Below are positions 17,915 through 27,095 of a DNA stretch of 64,000 nucleotides, piece after piece; the first letter of the stretch is position 1; each line of letters starts with the position of its first letter. The notes beneath the pieces are model-generated. The model did no database searches, had not been told where the DNA came from, and saw nothing but the letters and a program-made list of their open reading frames with translations. The stretch is taken from NCBI GenBank assembly GCA_947165255.1, contig CAMUZR010000008.1, forward strand, positions 62,001 to 126,000. The letters run 5' to 3'. Both the position numbers and the translations under genes were made by a program. This DNA is from an uncultured Bacteroidales bacterium. GTDB taxonomy: Bacteria; Bacteroidota; Bacteroidia; Bacteroidales; P3.

Positions 17915-17990
17915 ATCGTTAGGGGTGCTATAATTAATTATGGCTGAGAATACACCCTTGACCTGATCCGGATAATACCGGCGGAGGAAA
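17915..17990 (+). promoter_or_regulatory. TPP riboswitch (THI element)
   Basis: The sequence contains the aptamer's conserved blocks in order: AGGGGTGC at 17921, GGCTGAGA at 17942, ACCCTTGACCTGATCC at 17954, and AATACCGGCGGAGGA at 17974. Only the P3-type stem (TATAATTAATTATG) is short. The aptamer ends directly at the start codon of the TonB receptor gene, with GGAGG as the possible ribosome-binding site inside it. Thiamine pyrophosphate is therefore likely to block translation initiation rather than end transcription; this last point is inference. Confidence 0.93.
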
Positions 17991-20267
17991 ATGATTATGT
18001 ACAAACAAAACAACACCCGTGGTCGCTATCTTTCCCTGACCACCAGCAGCCGCGCCAAGCAGTTGATAGCCTGCTGTGCGCTTTCAGTTTCCCTTTTCGG
18101 CGTTGCCAACGCCCAAACCCCTCAGCGCGACAGCGTCAAGACCCTCGAAGAGGTCATCATTCGCGACGTGCGCGCCGACAACAAAACACCCCTCACCACC
18201 ACCACCCTCGACCGTCGCACCCTTGAGGAAAACAAGATTGCGTCGGCACTCCCCTACATGCTCGAATTTGAACCCAGTGTAGTCACCTCGTCCGAAAACG
18301 GCACCGTGGGCGTCACCAACATGCGCATCCGTGGCGTCGATGCCACCCGCATCAACATCAACATCAACGGCATCACCCTTAACGATGCCGAGAGTCAGAC
18401 TGTCTACTGGTACAACATTCCCAACCTCGGCGGCATGAGCCAGAGTGTGCAGCTGCAGCGTGGTGTGGGTGCCAGCAACGGTGGTTCGGCCGCTTTCGGC
18501 GGCGCCATGAACCTGCAAACTCTCAACACCGCACCGCAGCCCTACGCTACGGCCGACCTCTCATGGGGCTCATGGAACACCCGTCAGTATGGCATTGTGG
18601 CCGGCTCCGGCCTCACCAAACACGGCTTCTCTTTCGACGCCGCCTACAACGGCCTCACCTCCGACGGCTTCATCCGTGGCGGTCAGACCGACCAGCAGAG
18701 CCTCTTCCTCTCTGCCAGCCACTACGGCACCCGTTCCCTCCTCAAGCTTGTCGCCATCCTCGGCGAGCAGCACACCGGCATCACCTGGGATGGCGCTTCC
18801 GCCGCTGACCTCGATGCCGACCCCCGCTACAACGGCCGTGGCCAAATCGTAGACCAGTTTGGCAACATCTCCTACTATCCTTTTGAAACTGACAACTACC
18901 AGCAGCAGCACTACCAGCTCTACTATTCCTATCTCTTAAACGACTTCTGGACGCTCAATGCCGCCCTCGACTACACCCACGGCTTCGGCTACACCGAGAG
19001 CTACAAGAATAGCAAAAAAATCGACTCCTACGGCATGGACACCCTCCGCTTCGGCTTCCGCTATAGCGACCTCATCTACCGCAAACCCATGTCCAACAAC
19101 GCCTACACCGCCAACCTCTCTGCCCGCTACGCCCGCGGGCCACTCTCCTTCACCCTCGGCAGCAGCTATCTCTTCTACGACGGCGAGCATCACGGCGAGG
19201 TGATATGGCTCCAGCGCGAAATCGACCACTTCGGACCCACCATCAGCGCCGACAAACCCTTTGCCGACTGGTATCTCAACACCTCCCATAAGCACGATGC
19301 CGCACTCTTCGCCAAACTCAACTACGACATCAGCAGCCGCCTCAACCTCTACGCCGACCTCCAAGGCCGTTTCATCAAATACACCATCCAGGGCAACGAC
19401 GACGACTATGGCCCCATCCCCTTCGACACCACCTATCTCTTTTTCAACCCCAAGGTAGGTGTCAACTATCTTCTCAGCAACCAGCAGCGTCTCTATGCCG
19501 TAGCAGGCATCTCCCATCGAGAACCCGCCCGTGCCGACATTAAGGAAGCCGTCGGCAACAGCCGTCCCGTCAACCCCGAATCCATGCTCGACATCGAACT
19601 CGGCTACCAACTCCAGAAAGAAGCCTTCCACTTCCACGCCAATCTCTACGCCATGCTTTACAAAGACCAGCTCACCCCCAACGGCCTCATCACCGAGAGC
19701 GGCTATGCCCTCATGGAAAATGTCGCCAAGAGCTACCGGCTGGGTCTCGAACTTGTGGGCGGCTACCGTTTCACCCGTCGACTCTCCCTCGACGCCAACC
19801 TCACGCTCAGCACCAACAAAGCCGTCGACTATGTGGCCGACCTCATGTACATCGACTGGTCCGACCATCGGCAGGTAGCCTTCGGCACCACCAACCTTGC
19901 CTTCTCGCCCTCCCTCGTCGGTGCCGCACTTCTCACCTACCGCCCGGTTGACAACGCTAAACTCCAGCTCATTGGCAAGTACGTAGGCAAGCAATATGCC
20001 GACAACACCGGCCTTGAAAGTGCCGCCATCGACCCCTACTTCCTACTCAATGCCCGTGCCTCCTACACTTTCAATATGCGCCACGGCAACGAGTTGGAAT
20101 GCCAACTGGCCGTCAACAATCTGCTCAACCACGACTACCGCACTAGCGCCTGGTGTGGCGCCTACTACGACCCAGAATCCAATACCGACAAAAACGTCGT
20201 CTTCGAGCGCTCCTATTTCCAGCAGCCCGGCATCAACTTCACTGCCCGCGTCATCTACCGCTTCTAG
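17991..20267 (+). CDS. TonB-dependent outer-membrane receptor, probably for thiamine
   Basis: The 758-residue protein has a signal sequence (about 26-42, AKQLIACCALSVSLFGVANAQ), a plug domain starting TLEEVIIRDVRAD and containing NMRIRGVDATRINININGI, and a large beta-barrel ending in FTARVIYRF with a terminal Phe. The TPP riboswitch directly upstream and the PnuC-type permease directly downstream identify it as the outer-membrane component of thiamine uptake, as known for Bacteroides. The alternative start at 17997 (MYKQNN) is possible. The coding strand is extremely C-rich. Confidence 0.9.
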   Translation: MIMYKQNNTRGRYLSLTTSSRAKQLIACCALSVSLFGVANAQTPQRDSVKTLEEVIIRDVRADNKTPLTTTTLDRRTLEENKIASALPYMLEFEPSVVTSSENGTVGVTNMRIRGVDATRINININGITLNDAESQTVYWYNIPNLGGMSQSVQLQRGVGASNGGSAAFGGAMNLQTLNTAPQPYATADLSWGSWNTRQYGIVAGSGLTKHGFSFDAAYNGLTSDGFIRGGQTDQQSLFLSASHYGTRSLLKLVAILGEQHTGITWDGASAADLDADPRYNGRGQIVDQFGNISYYPFETDNYQQQHYQLYYSYLLNDFWTLNAALDYTHGFGYTESYKNSKKIDSYGMDTLRFGFRYSDLIYRKPMSNNAYTANLSARYARGPLSFTLGSSYLFYDGEHHGEVIWLQREIDHFGPTISADKPFADWYLNTSHKHDAALFAKLNYDISSRLNLYADLQGRFIKYTIQGNDDDYGPIPFDTTYLFFNPKVGVNYLLSNQQRLYAVAGISHREPARADIKEAVGNSRPVNPESMLDIELGYQLQKEAFHFHANLYAMLYKDQLTPNGLITESGYALMENVAKSYRLGLELVGGYRFTRRLSLDANLTLSTNKAVDYVADLMYIDWSDHRQVAFGTTNLAFSPSLVGAALLTYRPVDNAKLQLIGKYVGKQYADNTGLESAAIDPYFLLNARASYTFNMRHGNELECQLAVNNLLNHDYRTSAWCGAYYDPESNTDKNVVFERSYFQQPGINFTARVIYRF

Positions 20268-20276
20268 CCCGCGCCT

Positions 20277-20867
20277 ATGCTCTCTGCCATCGACATCCTA
20301 GGCGCCGCTATCGGCCTAGTCTACATCGTCAGCGAGTATCGTGCCAGCCGTTGGTTCTGGCCTAGTAGCCTCCTCATGTCGGCCTTCTACCTCGTCATCG
20401 ACCTCCAGGCCCGTTACTATGCCAATGCCTCCATCTGTCTCTACAACTTCGTCATGTCGGTCTATGGTCTCCTCGTCTGGCGCGGCCTCATCGGCCGGGG
20501 ACGCAAGGCCGACGCGCCCGAACGTCCCATCACCTCCTGCCCCCGTCGGCTCTGGCCGCCCCTGGCATTGGTGGTGGCGCTCCTGGCAGTCCTCCTCTGG
20601 TGGCTCTTGCGCCTCACGGGCGAAAGCCAGCTCCCCTGGGTCGACGGCCTCTCCTCGGCCCTCACCATCGTGGGCATGTGGATGCTAGCGCGCAAGTGGT
20701 GGCAGCAGTGGTTCTGCTGGCTCCTAGTCGAACCCCTTATGATCTACCTCTTCCTGCGTGCCGGGCTTTATGCCTCCGCCCTGCTCTACGTGGTCTACAC
20801 CGTCTTTTGCATTCTCGGACTCATCCGTTGGCGGCGGCTCAGCACTCCGGCAGGCAATCCCTCATAA
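20277..20867 (+). CDS. pnuT: PnuC-family thiamine permease (PnuT type)
   Basis: The 196-residue inner-membrane protein has six to seven hydrophobic segments and the PnuC-like pattern IDILGAAIGLVYIVSEYRAS near the N-terminus and a tryptophan-rich stretch ARKWWQQWFCWLLVEP. PnuC proteins carry nicotinamide riboside, but members in TPP-riboswitch operons carry thiamine. It starts 9 bp after the receptor gene in that operon, so thiamine is the likely substrate. The thiamine pyrophosphokinase gene that often ends such operons is absent. A terminator follows at 20881. Confidence 0.85.
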   Translation: MLSAIDILGAAIGLVYIVSEYRASRWFWPSSLLMSAFYLVIDLQARYYANASICLYNFVMSVYGLLVWRGLIGRGRKADAPERPITSCPRRLWPPLALVVALLAVLLWWLLRLTGESQLPWVDGLSSALTIVGMWMLARKWWQQWFCWLLVEPLMIYLFLRAGLYASALLYVVYTVFCILGLIRWRRLSTPAGNPS

Positions 20868-20880
20868 GGCATTCCAAAAA

Positions 20881-20926
20881 GGGCGGCAACAGGTGCTTCT
20901 GACACCCCTTGCCGCCCTCTTTTTTA
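20881..20926 (+). terminator. Intrinsic terminator after the thiamine operon
   Basis: GGGCGGCAA at 20881-20889 pairs with TTGCCGCCC at 20909-20917, with an inner GGTG/CACC extension, and is followed by TCTTTTTTA. It separates pnuT from the convergent purD gene. Confidence 0.85.
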
Positions 20927-20943
20927 TCAGACCAGGCCGTAAG

Positions 20944-22251
20944 CTAAATCATCATCTTCAGAAGGTCCTGCCCAATATCGTGGCGGAAGTAAAGTCCCTC
21001 CCATTTTATTTTCTCAAGCTCCTGATAGGTGTGCAGCAGAGCCGAAGGCATGCTCTCGGCCAGCGAGGTCACGCAGACCACGCGTCCGCCGTTCGTAACC
21101 ACCTCTCCGTGTTCGTCCAGCCGGGTGCCGGCGTGGAATATCATACTGCCTTCCACCTGCTTCAGGCCGCTAATTACCTTCCCCTTCTCATATCTTCCCG
21201 GGTAGCCCTCGGCCACCAGCATCACGCAGGTAGCGGCGCGGGGGTCTATATCCACCGTAGTCTGCTGCAGGTTTCCGTGCCACACATGCTCAAAGAGGTC
21301 CACCACGTCGCTTTTTATTCGCGGGAAGACGCTCTCCGTCTCGGGGTCGCCCATGCGCACGTTGTATTCAATCACGTAGGGGTCCAGTTCTCCCCCTTCT
21401 CCCGCAACGGCCATCAGGCCTATGAATATAAAACCCTTATAGTTCACATTCTCGGCATGGAGCCCCTTAACCGTGGGTATCACTATGCGCTCTTCCACCT
21501 TCTGCATGAAGCTCCTGTCGGCAAAATGCACGGGGCTGATAGAGCCCATGCCGCCCGTGTTCAGGCCTGTGTCGCCCTCACCTATGCGCTTATAGTCCTT
21601 AGCGGTGGGCAGTATCTGGTAGTGCTTGCCGTCGGTGAGCACAAACACGCTCAGCTCCACTCCCTGTAAAAACTGCTCTATCACCACCTTCGACGAAGCC
21701 TCTCCAAACTTGCCCTTGAGCATGTTTTGCAGCTCTTTCTCCGCATCCTTTATATTGTCCAAAATCAGCACCCCCTTGCCTCCGGCCAGGCCGTCGGCCT
21801 TCAGCACGTAGGGAGGTTGCAGGGTGCGCAGGAATTCCTTCCCCTCGTGCAAGTTCTCCAGGGTGAACGTGCGGTAGGCTGCGGTGGGTATCTGGTGGCG
21901 CATCATAAAGGCCTTTGCCTCGTCCTTGCTCCCCTCCAGGGTGGCACCCCTCTTGCTGGGGCCTATCACCATCACGCCCCGCAGCGAACTCTCCGAGGCA
22001 AAGTAGTCGGCTATTCCGCCCACCAAAGGAGCCTCCGGTCCCACCACCACCATGCCGATGTCGTTAGACAGCACAAAAGCGTGAATGCCGGTGAAATCCA
22101 TCGGGTCCAAGTCCACATTTTTAGTTTTGGCAAGGCTGGCAGTGCCGGCGTTGCCGGGCGCGACGAAAAGTCGGGAGCAGCGGTCGCTCTCTGCTATTTT
22201 GCAGGCCATGGCATGTTCACGGCCGCCCGAACCGAGGAGCAGTATATTCAT
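20944..22251 (-). CDS. purD: Phosphoribosylamine-glycine ligase (GAR synthetase)
   Basis: PurD is an ATP-grasp ligase joining phosphoribosylamine and glycine in purine synthesis. The 435-residue protein has MNILLLGSGGREHAMA at the start, PEAPLVGGIADYF in the N domain, YVLKADGLAGGKGVLI in the ATP-grasp domain, and GGMGSISPV plus EYNVRMGDPETE near the metal site. Length matches the family. Its promoter is at 22277-22284, and it converges on the thiamine operon. Confidence 0.96.
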   Translation of the reverse strand: MNILLLGSGGREHAMACKIAESDRCSRLFVAPGNAGTASLAKTKNVDLDPMDFTGIHAFVLSNDIGMVVVGPEAPLVGGIADYFASESSLRGVMVIGPSKRGATLEGSKDEAKAFMMRHQIPTAAYRTFTLENLHEGKEFLRTLQPPYVLKADGLAGGKGVLILDNIKDAEKELQNMLKGKFGEASSKVVIEQFLQGVELSVFVLTDGKHYQILPTAKDYKRIGEGDTGLNTGGMGSISPVHFADRSFMQKVEERIVIPTVKGLHAENVNYKGFIFIGLMAVAGEGGELDPYVIEYNVRMGDPETESVFPRIKSDVVDLFEHVWHGNLQQTTVDIDPRAATCVMLVAEGYPGRYEKGKVISGLKQVEGSMIFHAGTRLDEHGEVVTNGGRVVCVTSLAESMPSALLHTYQELEKIKWEGLYFRHDIGQDLLKMMI

Positions 22252-22276
22252 ACTTTTATCAATTATTTTCGAAATG

Positions 22277-22284
22277 CAAAATTA
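22277..22284 (-). promoter_or_regulatory. -7 promoter box for purD
   Basis: The minus strand reads TAATTTTG, matching TAnnTTTG, 25 nt upstream of the purD ATG. Confidence 0.65.
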
Positions 22285-22334
22285 CGAAAAAAAAGGCACA
22301 TAAAAAGAAAAAAAAGCGTCCCCCCGTGCCCTTG

Positions 22335-23141
22335 CTATCGGCGGCCGGGGCGTCTCGTGGGCCGGGACACAGGACGAGGGTTCGAAACCTCTATGCGCTT
22401 CAGCAGCTTCTGCTTGTTGCCGTTAAAGGCCAGCACGTCGGCGGCCGTATAGTAATTCTCGCGGTCCACGCAGTAGTCGAAAGCATACAGCAGGAAATCC
22501 AGCCGCTTGCTCTCGAAACGCAGCTCCCGTGCAATGCTCACTGCCTGTTGGGTGCTCACATGCTTCCCTTTCACGAACGACTTGGCCAGCTGCAGCTTGT
22601 CGCTCTCAAAGGTAGTCTTCTTCATGCGGGCTGTCAGGTCCAGCACGTCGGCATCGGTGGCCGCGTGGCGGTGCACAGTGTGCGGCAGCGGTGTCACCAC
22701 CGGCTCGGTCACTATCACACTCTCCGCCGTCGTGGGAACCGTCTGAGCCACTCCAAGGGTGGGGGCTTGTGCGGCGGCCAGGGCACCCACTGCCTCAGCC
22801 GACACCGACAGGCGTCCCGTGGCGGCATCGTAGCTCACTTGGCACAGTATTGGCTGCAGCCTGTATTCAAGCGCCACATGCACCACCCGGTCCGTGGGCC
22901 GTATCAGCCGCACCGTTATGTCGTGCACTCCCACGGTCAGTCCCGTCAGGGTCACCTGCTGCCGTGTGTCCTCGTAGGCAATGCTTCCCGACGGCATGCC
23001 GTCCACGTAAAGGGCAAACACCTCGCTGCCCACTGCCTCAAAAACCACATTGGCCGGTGCTGTCGCCACCGTCTGGGCAGCCAGCCTCCCCCCCAACAGC
23101 CCCACTAGAGCCAGAAGGGCAGTGCAAAAGAACTTTTTCAT
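22335..23141 (-). CDS. Secreted DUF4476-containing protein
   Basis: The 268-residue protein begins with a clean signal peptide (MKKFFCTALLALVGLLGGRL, then AAQ). A beta-rich N-terminal region contains FALYVDGMPSGSIAY and TGLTVGVHDITVRLI. The C-terminal 90 residues (FESDKLQLAKSFVKGKHVST onward, with FLLYAFDYCVDRENYYTAADVLAF) match the DUF4476 domain. Function is unknown; it is likely periplasmic. Upstream in-frame ATGs are possible, but the signal peptide at 23141 decides the start. It ends in a basic arginine-rich tail. Confidence 0.82.
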   Translation of the reverse strand: MKKFFCTALLALVGLLGGRLAAQTVATAPANVVFEAVGSEVFALYVDGMPSGSIAYEDTRQQVTLTGLTVGVHDITVRLIRPTDRVVHVALEYRLQPILCQVSYDAATGRLSVSAEAVGALAAAQAPTLGVAQTVPTTAESVIVTEPVVTPLPHTVHRHAATDADVLDLTARMKKTTFESDKLQLAKSFVKGKHVSTQQAVSIARELRFESKRLDFLLYAFDYCVDRENYYTAADVLAFNGNKQKLLKRIEVSNPRPVSRPTRRPGRR

Positions 23142-23544
23142 ATCGTGTACCATATAACAAACATTTTTATAATTTAACTTCCTCTCCATAACGGCCAAAA
23201 CCCTTTTTTATTGTGTTGCTGTTACTCCTTGCACCCCCTTCCCCCCTCTGTCCCGCTCATGAGGCTGTCGGCTCCCGATACAGTGCATGGCAGTCGGCTT
23301 CCGTTCGCTGAAGCTCCGCCTGTTGCTCGATAGTTCCTCTATTGATGCTCTATATATGTTCTCTTGATCCTCTCTCCGACACCAAAGGACGGCAGAACAT
23401 CCACTGACCTTCCGGCAGACTTGTGGCGGAGCCAGGGCGTGGCAGGCATGGGAGGAGGAAGGCGCCGATGCGGGGCGCCGGCGGCGGGGTAGGCTTTGGG
23501 CGAGAGGGGGGTGCTGTGATTTTTGCCGTTTTGAAAAAAATGCG
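23142..23544. other. Gene-free intergenic region
   Basis: About 400 bp between the divergent DUF4476 gene and the small OB-fold-like gene. The left part is C-rich and the right part G-rich, with a GC-rich patch near 23466-23495 (GGCGCCGATGCGGGGCGCC). No gene, repeat or RNA could be supported. Confidence 0.4.
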
Positions 23545-23552
23545 TATTTTTG
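23545..23552 (+). promoter_or_regulatory. -7 promoter box
   Basis: TATTTTTG matches TAnnTTTG and lies 38 nt upstream of the ATG at 23590. Confidence 0.65.
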
Positions 23553-23589
23553 CATTTTGAAAACAAATTGTAAAAAAAGGAGACTCACT

Positions 23590-23976
23590 ATGGCTATGAC
23601 GCGTAAGTCTAAGATTATCACCACCGTTATATCGGTTGTTGTGGTGGTGTTGGCGGCATTTGTCTTTTTCCGCTTTTATTTTGTTTACAGCACGGGTGTG
23701 AATGCCGGTGACCTGAACTACTTTCAGAGAGAGGGCATTATTTTCAAGACCTACGAGGGGAAGATGATACAGAGCGGCTTCAGGTCGAGCGGCAAGAGCA
23801 CGGAGGGGCTGCACTCCAACGAGCTGCAGTTTTCCGTAACTGACCCCAAAGTGGCCGAGCGGCTGATGCGGGCTTCGGGCAAGCACGTGGAGCTGCGCTG
23901 GAAGCGCTACATGGGCACACTGCCTTGGCGCGGCAACAGCCAGTTCGTGGTCACCGAAATCCTCTCAGAACAATAG
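23590..23976 (+). CDS. Small membrane-anchored OB-fold-like protein, copy 1
   Basis: The 128-residue protein has one N-terminal transmembrane helix (about 10-31, ITTVISVVVVVLAAFVFFRF). A conserved extracytoplasmic domain follows with GVNAGDLNYFQREGIIFKTY and HVELRWKRYMGTLPWRGNSQ. The beta-strand pattern suggests a small OB-like barrel. An AGGAGA ribosome-binding site sits 7 nt before the ATG. A close paralogue of identical length is encoded at 35549-35935. Function is unknown; no catalytic motif is visible. Confidence 0.78.
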   Translation: MAMTRKSKIITTVISVVVVVLAAFVFFRFYFVYSTGVNAGDLNYFQREGIIFKTYEGKMIQSGFRSSGKSTEGLHSNELQFSVTDPKVAERLMRASGKHVELRWKRYMGTLPWRGNSQFVVTEILSEQ

Positions 23977-24146
23977 GGGAGAGGGCAAGGGCTGCGGTGG
24001 TGGCCTCTGCTCCACTCGGCTTCGGTTTTTTGATGTTTGTTCCAGGCCACTACGCTGGAGTGGCTTATGTCGAATTCTGGATGCGCCTCCACGCGACTTT
24101 CAGGATTTAGGATTGAGATTTTTTTGTCCGTATTGCCAAAGTTTTG

Positions 24147-24154
24147 TATCTTTG
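24147..24154 (+). promoter_or_regulatory. -7 promoter box for pth
   Basis: TATCTTTG matches TAnnTTTG, 20 nt upstream of the ATG at 24174. Confidence 0.7.
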
Positions 24155-24173
24155 CAAATTAGTATTATATATA

Positions 24174-24902
24174 ATGAACTTTATTAGACGACTCTTTTCT
24201 CGCTGTAAATCAGCCGACACTGCATTGCCCAAGGGGCGAGGGGAGGAGGCTGGGGTATTGCCCAAAGGGGCAGAGAAGCGATATGAAGAGACGAGATTGT
24301 ACGACGACACGGACTATAGTATGAAATATCTGATAGTGGGTTTGGGCAATGTGGGCGAGGAGTACGAAGGTACGCGCCACAATGCGGGCTTTATGGTGGT
24401 GGAGGCTTTGGCCAGGGCGGCAAGCACTGACGAGAAGCCGGTGCGGTGGACGCTGGAGCGCAAGGCCTACCGAACGGAATTCCGCCTGAAGGGGCGCACG
24501 GTGGTGATGATAAAGCCCACGACGTATATGAACCTCAGCGGCGAGGCGGTGCGCTACTGGCTGCAGGCCGAGCGGGTGCCGCAGGAGAACCTGCTGGTGG
24601 TGGTGGACGACATTGCCCTGCCGCTGGGTACCCTGCGCATGAAGAAACAGGGCAGCGGCGGCGGCCACAACGGCCTGGCCAATATTGAGCAGCTGCTGGG
24701 CGGCTCGAACTACTGCCGTCTGCGCGTGGGGGTGGGCAACAACTTCAGCCGCGGCCGCCAGATAGACTATGTGCTGGGGGCTTTCGACGGGGAGGAGCTG
24801 GCCGTGCTGCAACCCCGCATCGAGGCGGCCTGCGAGGCGGTGAAATGCTTCGTCACCCAGGGTCCCGACCGCGCAATGAATATGTATAACACAAAGGGCT
24901 GA
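24174..24902 (+). CDS. pth: Peptidyl-tRNA hydrolase
   Basis: Pth releases peptides from tRNAs that drop off the ribosome. The core starts MKYLIVGLGNVGEEYEGTRHNAGF, with the catalytic His in TRHNAGF. It continues with MIKPTTYMNLSGEAV, the Asp motif LVVVDDIALPLG, and GSGGGHNGL. The 242-residue reading starts at 24174 and carries a 49-residue N-terminal extension (MNFIRRLFSR...); a start at 24321 would give the usual length of about 193. The promoter position allows both. coaX follows 31 bp downstream. Confidence 0.93.
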   Translation: MNFIRRLFSRCKSADTALPKGRGEEAGVLPKGAEKRYEETRLYDDTDYSMKYLIVGLGNVGEEYEGTRHNAGFMVVEALARAASTDEKPVRWTLERKAYRTEFRLKGRTVVMIKPTTYMNLSGEAVRYWLQAERVPQENLLVVVDDIALPLGTLRMKKQGSGGGHNGLANIEQLLGGSNYCRLRVGVGNNFSRGRQIDYVLGAFDGEELAVLQPRIEAACEAVKCFVTQGPDRAMNMYNTKG

Positions 24903-24932
24903 AAGGCCGAAGGGAGAAAGAGGTAAGAAGCG

Positions 24933-25643
24933 ATGTACCTGACCGTTGACAAGGGAAACACCCGCATGAAATGGGCGCTCTTCGAGGGCGACCGGCTTGT
25001 GCGCACCTCGGAAGAGGGTGAGGGACTGCCCGCAGCCCATGCCGAGCGGGCCATCGTGTGCGCCACCGGGGCTTTGGACCTGGAGGCGCTGCGGCTGGAG
25101 GCCGACCGGGTGACGGTGCTGACGTCGCGGACGCGCCTGCCCATAGGGTTGGACTACGGCACTCCCGAGACGCTGGGTCCCGACCGCATAGCGGCGGCCT
25201 GCGGGGCGCACCGTCTTTGCCAGGGGAGGGGATGTGTGATAGTGGATGCGGGCACCTGTATCACGGTGGACTATCTGGACGGGGCGGGAGTGTACCGCGG
25301 CGGCGCCATTCTGCCCGGTTTCGAGATGAAGTTTCGCGCCTTGCATACTTTTACGGCAAAATTGCCGTTACTGACTACGGTGGATGCCGCTCAGGAGCCC
25401 GTGACCGGCCGGTCGACGCAGGAGTCGATGGAGGCGGGGGTGCTGACGGCTACCCGATATGCGGTGGAGGGTTTTGTGGCCCACTACCGCGAGTACGCCC
25501 CCGACACGCGGGTGCTGCTGACCGGCGGCGACGCCGACTGGCTGTGGGGCGAGGGAAGGCTGCGGGTGAGCGACTGTGTGTGGGAACCCTACCTGGTTAT
25601 GATTGGACTGAACGAGATTTTGAAAGAAAATGAAAAATACTAA
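24933..25643 (+). CDS. coaX: Type III pantothenate kinase
   Basis: CoaX phosphorylates pantothenate at the start of coenzyme A synthesis. The 236-residue ASKHA-fold protein has the phosphate loop VDKGNTRMKWALF (the first Asp and the GNT), the LGPDRIAAACGA motif and VDAGTCITVDYLDG. Its length fits the short Bacteroidota form. It overlaps the next reading frame by 14 bp. Confidence 0.93.
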   Translation: MYLTVDKGNTRMKWALFEGDRLVRTSEEGEGLPAAHAERAIVCATGALDLEALRLEADRVTVLTSRTRLPIGLDYGTPETLGPDRIAAACGAHRLCQGRGCVIVDAGTCITVDYLDGAGVYRGGAILPGFEMKFRALHTFTAKLPLLTTVDAAQEPVTGRSTQESMEAGVLTATRYAVEGFVAHYREYAPDTRVLLTGGDADWLWGEGRLRVSDCVWEPYLVMIGLNEILKENEKY

Positions 25644-26967
25644 ATTTACCATTCTACTGCTGCTTGCCGCAGCGTTGGCGTGGCCCCACGAGGCCGAGGC
25701 GCAGAACGGCTTTAACATTCCTTTTTCGCAGTTTGGCATTGGGTCGAGCGACCTGCCGTACAATATGCCTTCGGCCTACCGTATGGGCGGGGTGGTGTAC
25801 AGCCGGTCGGAGCGGGGAAGCATCAACCCCTTCAACCCGGCCTCCTATGCCTCGGTGGAGCCGGAGAGTTTTGTTTTTGACATCGGAGTGAACATACAGA
25901 GCAGCATGTTGCGCAACGACGCTGCCAGCCAGTACGACGCCGACGGCAATGTGGCCTACCTGATGGTGGCTTTCCCACTGACGAAGTGGTGGAAGACCTC
26001 GGCGGGCATTCTGCCCTATAGCTCGGTGAACTACGAGTCGACACAGACGGCCTATGACGCGCTGACGCTGAGCGACGTGAAGACGGTCTATGCCGGCCAC
26101 GGCGGCGTGGCCCAAATATACTGGGGCAACGGCTTCAATATTGGCAAGCGGCTGTCGCTGGGTTTCAATTTGGACTATTTGTACGGTTCCATCGTGCGGG
26201 CCATCACTTACGATTTCCAGAAGAACGACAGCATTTATACGACAGACTCGCGCAGGCAGAAGAACACGCTGGTGAGCAATCTGTTGCTCGACTTGGGGGT
26301 GCAGTATCGCCAGCCTTTGGGCGAGAGGTACACCCTGCGCCTGGGCGCTACTGCCCGCCTTCCGCGCGATATGCAGTTGGAAGACAAGTCGCTGGTGTAT
26401 ACATTCCACGCCACTGGCACTACGGAGTTTCTTTTCGACACGATCTTTCCGGCACCCGGAGTGAGCGACACCTACAAGAGCCGGCTGCAGCAGCCCCTGG
26501 CTGTGGGCGTGGGTCTGGCCTTGGAACGCAACGAGCGTTGGGAGGTGGCACTGGACGGCTACTATGCCCCCTACAGTGGGCTGAAGTATGAGGAGAATGC
26601 CGACTATGCTATCTTCGGCACCTCGGCACTGCGCTACGGGAGCAACTTCCGCATGGCCCTTGGGGGCGAATGGAAGGGCGACAAGGGCGCCAGCAGCTAC
26701 TGGGAGCGCATAGGCGTAAGTGCCGGTGTGTATTACAACAGCGGCCGCCTGTCGTTGGAGCTGACCGACGGCACGGCCTACCGGCTGGACGAGATGGGCG
26801 GCGGCTTGGGGTTTGCCCTCCCGATGCGCAAAGGGCGGTCGGTGCTGACGCTGAGCGTGGCCTACAGCAGTTTCGGCAACTTGGACCTGCTGCGGCGCGA
26901 CGTGTTTACGGTGGGTCTTTCCATAGGCTCGTGCGAACGTTGGTTTGCCAAACGGAAATATAACTAG
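25630..26967 (+). CDS. Outer-membrane beta-barrel protein, OmpP1/FadL-like
   Basis: The 445-residue protein starts with a signal peptide (MKNTKFTILLLLAAALAWPH, cleaved after AEA). An N-terminal stretch FNIPFSQFGIGSSDLPYNMPSAYRMGG resembles the plug of FadL-type long-chain fatty acid and hydrophobic-compound channels. The rest is a series of amphipathic strands such as LRLGATARLP and WEVALDGYYAPYSGLKYE. Assignment to FadL is by general pattern only. It overlaps the end of coaX, suggesting co-transcription. Confidence 0.7.
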   Translation: MKNTKFTILLLLAAALAWPHEAEAQNGFNIPFSQFGIGSSDLPYNMPSAYRMGGVVYSRSERGSINPFNPASYASVEPESFVFDIGVNIQSSMLRNDAASQYDADGNVAYLMVAFPLTKWWKTSAGILPYSSVNYESTQTAYDALTLSDVKTVYAGHGGVAQIYWGNGFNIGKRLSLGFNLDYLYGSIVRAITYDFQKNDSIYTTDSRRQKNTLVSNLLLDLGVQYRQPLGERYTLRLGATARLPRDMQLEDKSLVYTFHATGTTEFLFDTIFPAPGVSDTYKSRLQQPLAVGVGLALERNERWEVALDGYYAPYSGLKYEENADYAIFGTSALRYGSNFRMALGGEWKGDKGASSYWERIGVSAGVYYNSGRLSLELTDGTAYRLDEMGGGLGFALPMRKGRSVLTLSVAYSSFGNLDLLRRDVFTVGLSIGSCERWFAKRKYN

Positions 26968-27095
26968 CCGAATGCCCCGGAGGCGGTGGGGGAGGCTTAA
27001 AAACTCCTAAACGTGACTTCGCGGGCGGCTTTTTGAACAAGAAATAATGAATTAATAATACTAAAACGGTAAATAAACCGATACAATTGTTAGCC

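Noticed and set aside
18936-19994. Long open frame antisense to the TonB receptor
   Set aside because: Glu/Val/Gly-rich low-complexity translation mirrors the receptor's codons; no start or family support.
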